From: Halichondria panicea
Lineage: Eukaryota; Porifera; Demospongiae; Suberitida; Halichondriidae
DNA length: 64,000 bases
Direction of reading: 5' to 3'
Assembly (NCBI RefSeq): GCF_963675165.1
Contig: NC_087388.1
Location: 5,585,047 to 5,649,046, forward strand
The position numbers and the translations under genes are program-made. The notes beneath the pieces were generated by a model, which was given only the letters and a program-made list of their open reading frames with translations, did no database searches and was not told the origin of the DNA. The number at the start of each line of letters is the position of its first letter. Within the stretch, counting starts at the first letter, position 1. Positions 60,098 to 64,000 of the stretch are shown in pieces.

Positions 60098-61625
60098 ATG
60101 AGTGGTAAGAAAACTTACCCATAGTAGAATAGCTAAGATTCAAAACACGGTACTGAATGATCCATTATTAATTTTTATATTTTAATTCATAGAGTTGACA
60201 GTACGGAACCTGACGATAGAGCTGAAGTCTCTGACAGACCCAATTCAACTTGGTATTGGACTGGGATTCGCCGAGCATGAGATGGAGATCATACGAAAAG
60301 ACAACCCATTAGGTACACACGAGAGGGAGAGAGCTAGAGGGAGGGAACGTTGCTCGTGTACCAATCAATCATGCACACACGTCTGAATCTAGCCTCGTTT
60401 CCAGGCCGATTTTTTCAAACAGGGGAAAATAGTTGGCGACCTATTAGAGACAACTCGGCCTGGGGACAAGGCTAGTCTGAATATGAAGTTACAAATCGTA
60501 CAAATTTGTAGATAAGTATTTACTCCTTTAGCGGTTATACACGTAGATTGTACAGTACAAGACTTGTAACAATAATGAATATATATATTCTTATTCCCTG
60601 CAGATGTGAATAAACAGAAGTATGCATTGTTCAGTAAGATCTCCAACAACTACCGTGCAATGGGCATCACCTGGGAAAAGATAGCGGACTGTCTGCGTGA
60701 GTTTGTCAATCACAAAGACCTGGCTCTGCAGTTACAGAAACAAGAGTACTGCAAAATTGAGGAGGAAACTGACACTGAAAGTACGTTGACATGTATAATC
60801 ATTATTTATACTATCATTCTTAGAATTGTTTCTATCAATTGTGGGAGGGAAGGTACATGTCCATATATCATCTTTCTTTCAGTTCTTTGTCTTGCCTTCC
60901 CTTTGCCTTGGTGTGGTGCCTTGTTGTCTTGCCTTCCCTTTGCCTTGTTGTCTTGCCTTCCCTTTGCCTTGTTGTGGTGCCTTGTTGTGGTGCCTTCCCT
61001 TTGCCTTGTTGTGGAAGGGGAAAGAGTACATGTGATGTGTACAATGTTGGCCCTTCTTTGTAGTTGCATGTGCTTTGGTGGGTCCGTAATTTGAAGTCCT
61101 ATTTTCTTCAAAGAGATGTACGTTTGTGTGATGAAAGTCCATGACATTAATCTTCACCTAACATGCACATGTAATTTAAAGCAGACAAAAATCATATAAT
61201 TATGTCTAGCTGTATATTATTACATTCTCATAATTATTAAGCCTTTTGCTTTTAATTATTCTTGGCTGTTTTCTACAGGTCTCGATGACAAGATTAACGC
61301 TATTGCGCTCAAGGTTGGCCTCGACCCACAATGTCTCGACAAACCATGTGACAACGAGACCCACCTCCTCCAAATATCAAAGCTGCTGGAACACTGGCCC
61401 TCCTATGCACCTTACCTCGGACTAACTGACCAAGAGCTCAACGGTATACAAAGAGATTTAACACTATCCGGATATCACATGAAGCCACATCGAATGCTGA
61501 TCAGATGGCAGGAGAAAAAAGCTTATTCCCCTCAGGCAAACTATCGGTTTTTACTTAATGGCTGTTTGGAAATTCACGATAACGCTAAAGTAGTCGGAGA
61601 TATTTGTAAACTGATTAAGACGTAG
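60098..61625 (+). CDS. Small protein with two death-type domains
   Basis: Four exons: 60098-60104, 60193-60312, 60604-60780, 61279-61625. Phase 1 is kept throughout and gives 216 residues. Residues ~3-95 form a death domain (LTVRNLTIEL, IQLGIGLGFAEHEMEIIRKD, YRAMGITWEKIADCLRE with the conserved Trp). Residues ~120-216 look like a second, diverged death-type fold (LLEHWPSYAPYLGLTDQEL then MLIRWQEKKA). There is no membrane segment and no catalytic domain, so an adaptor joining death-domain receptors or kinases is likely, in the way of FADD/MyD88-type adaptors. The partner is unknown. Confidence 0.8.
60895..61020. repeat. CTTCCCTTTGCCTTGTTGT imperfect tandem repeat
   Basis: About six imperfect ~20-bp units in intron 3 of the death-domain gene. 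Frames through it are artefacts. Confidence 0.9.
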
Positions 61626-61862
61626 TTTGTTAGTTTGTTAGTAGACTCTTTGTATTATTTTTATGTGTCCCACAACATTTTTATATGCTTTATAATTATT
61701 GTCAATAATATTGCATTTTTCGAAGTATATTATTGAGAGAGCACAAAATTAATTTGCAATAAACTCTAAAAAAATAGATAAAAATTATACGGTCTTAACA
61801 AAACAAAAACAAGCACATTCTAATATTTTACTAGCTATTATACCCATCACTCAGTTATAAAG

Positions 61863-64000
<2,138 letters not shown>

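Noticed and set aside
60606..61094. Read-through frame of the death-domain exon into the intron
   Set aside because: GTACGT at 60781 is a good donor, and the read-through enters a CTTCCCTTTGCC repeat; the spliced frame gives a better domain.

Overview
This is nuclear DNA of an animal. Coding sequence is broken by short GT-AG introns. The window carries metazoan-type families: sushi (CCP) modules, a Rac-type Rho GTPase, TRAF zinc-finger/MATH sequences, death domains, a MAPKAPK kinase and Ski/Sno/Dachshund-like folds. Intergenic DNA is AT-rich and full of short non-autonomous inverted-repeat elements. A non-bilaterian marine invertebrate, most likely a demosponge, is my best guess from the gene mix and repeat style. 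That is inference; nothing here proves the taxon.

Layout. 2-5182 (+): a membrane-anchored surface protein (TM, seven 29-residue coiled-coil repeats, seven sushi modules each on its own phase-1 exon, and a large Cys-rich repeat domain). 5828-6090 (-): an isolated IP3-receptor-like MIR fragment. 6939-21872 (-): a 20-exon gene whose reading frame I could carry through every splice junction to a 1504-residue nuclear-type protein. It has four Ski/Sno/Dac-like folds, an AT-hook, five zinc ribbons and a C-terminal coiled coil. Its introns hold a 2.2-kb minisatellite and a MITE-bounded tandem duplication. 21873-26490: nested repeats, perfect palindromes and a frameshifted TRAF pseudogene. 26832-30691 (+): a seven-exon Rac-like gene with intact splicing and CAAX box but several nucleotide-binding residues replaced. 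31-57 kb: gene-poor DNA with TRAF/MATH fragments, a hAT-like transposase remnant, MITEs, a recurring exon-like module and a chromo-barrel ORF. 58335-59785 (+): a metallothionein-like gene built from a tandemly duplicated exon+intron unit. 60098-61625 (+): a small protein with two death-type domains. 61863-63800 and beyond (-): the 3' half of a MAPKAPK2/3-type kinase.

Functionally the window is a patchwork rather than a pathway. There is a loose innate-immunity and stress flavour: sushi receptor, TRAF remnants, death-domain adaptor, p38-MAPKAPK kinase, metallothionein. The two most unusual objects are the Rac-like probable pseudo-GTPase and the multi-Ski/Dac zinc-ribbon protein. Exon boundaries come from reading frame, phase and splice consensus only; no transcript data were available.
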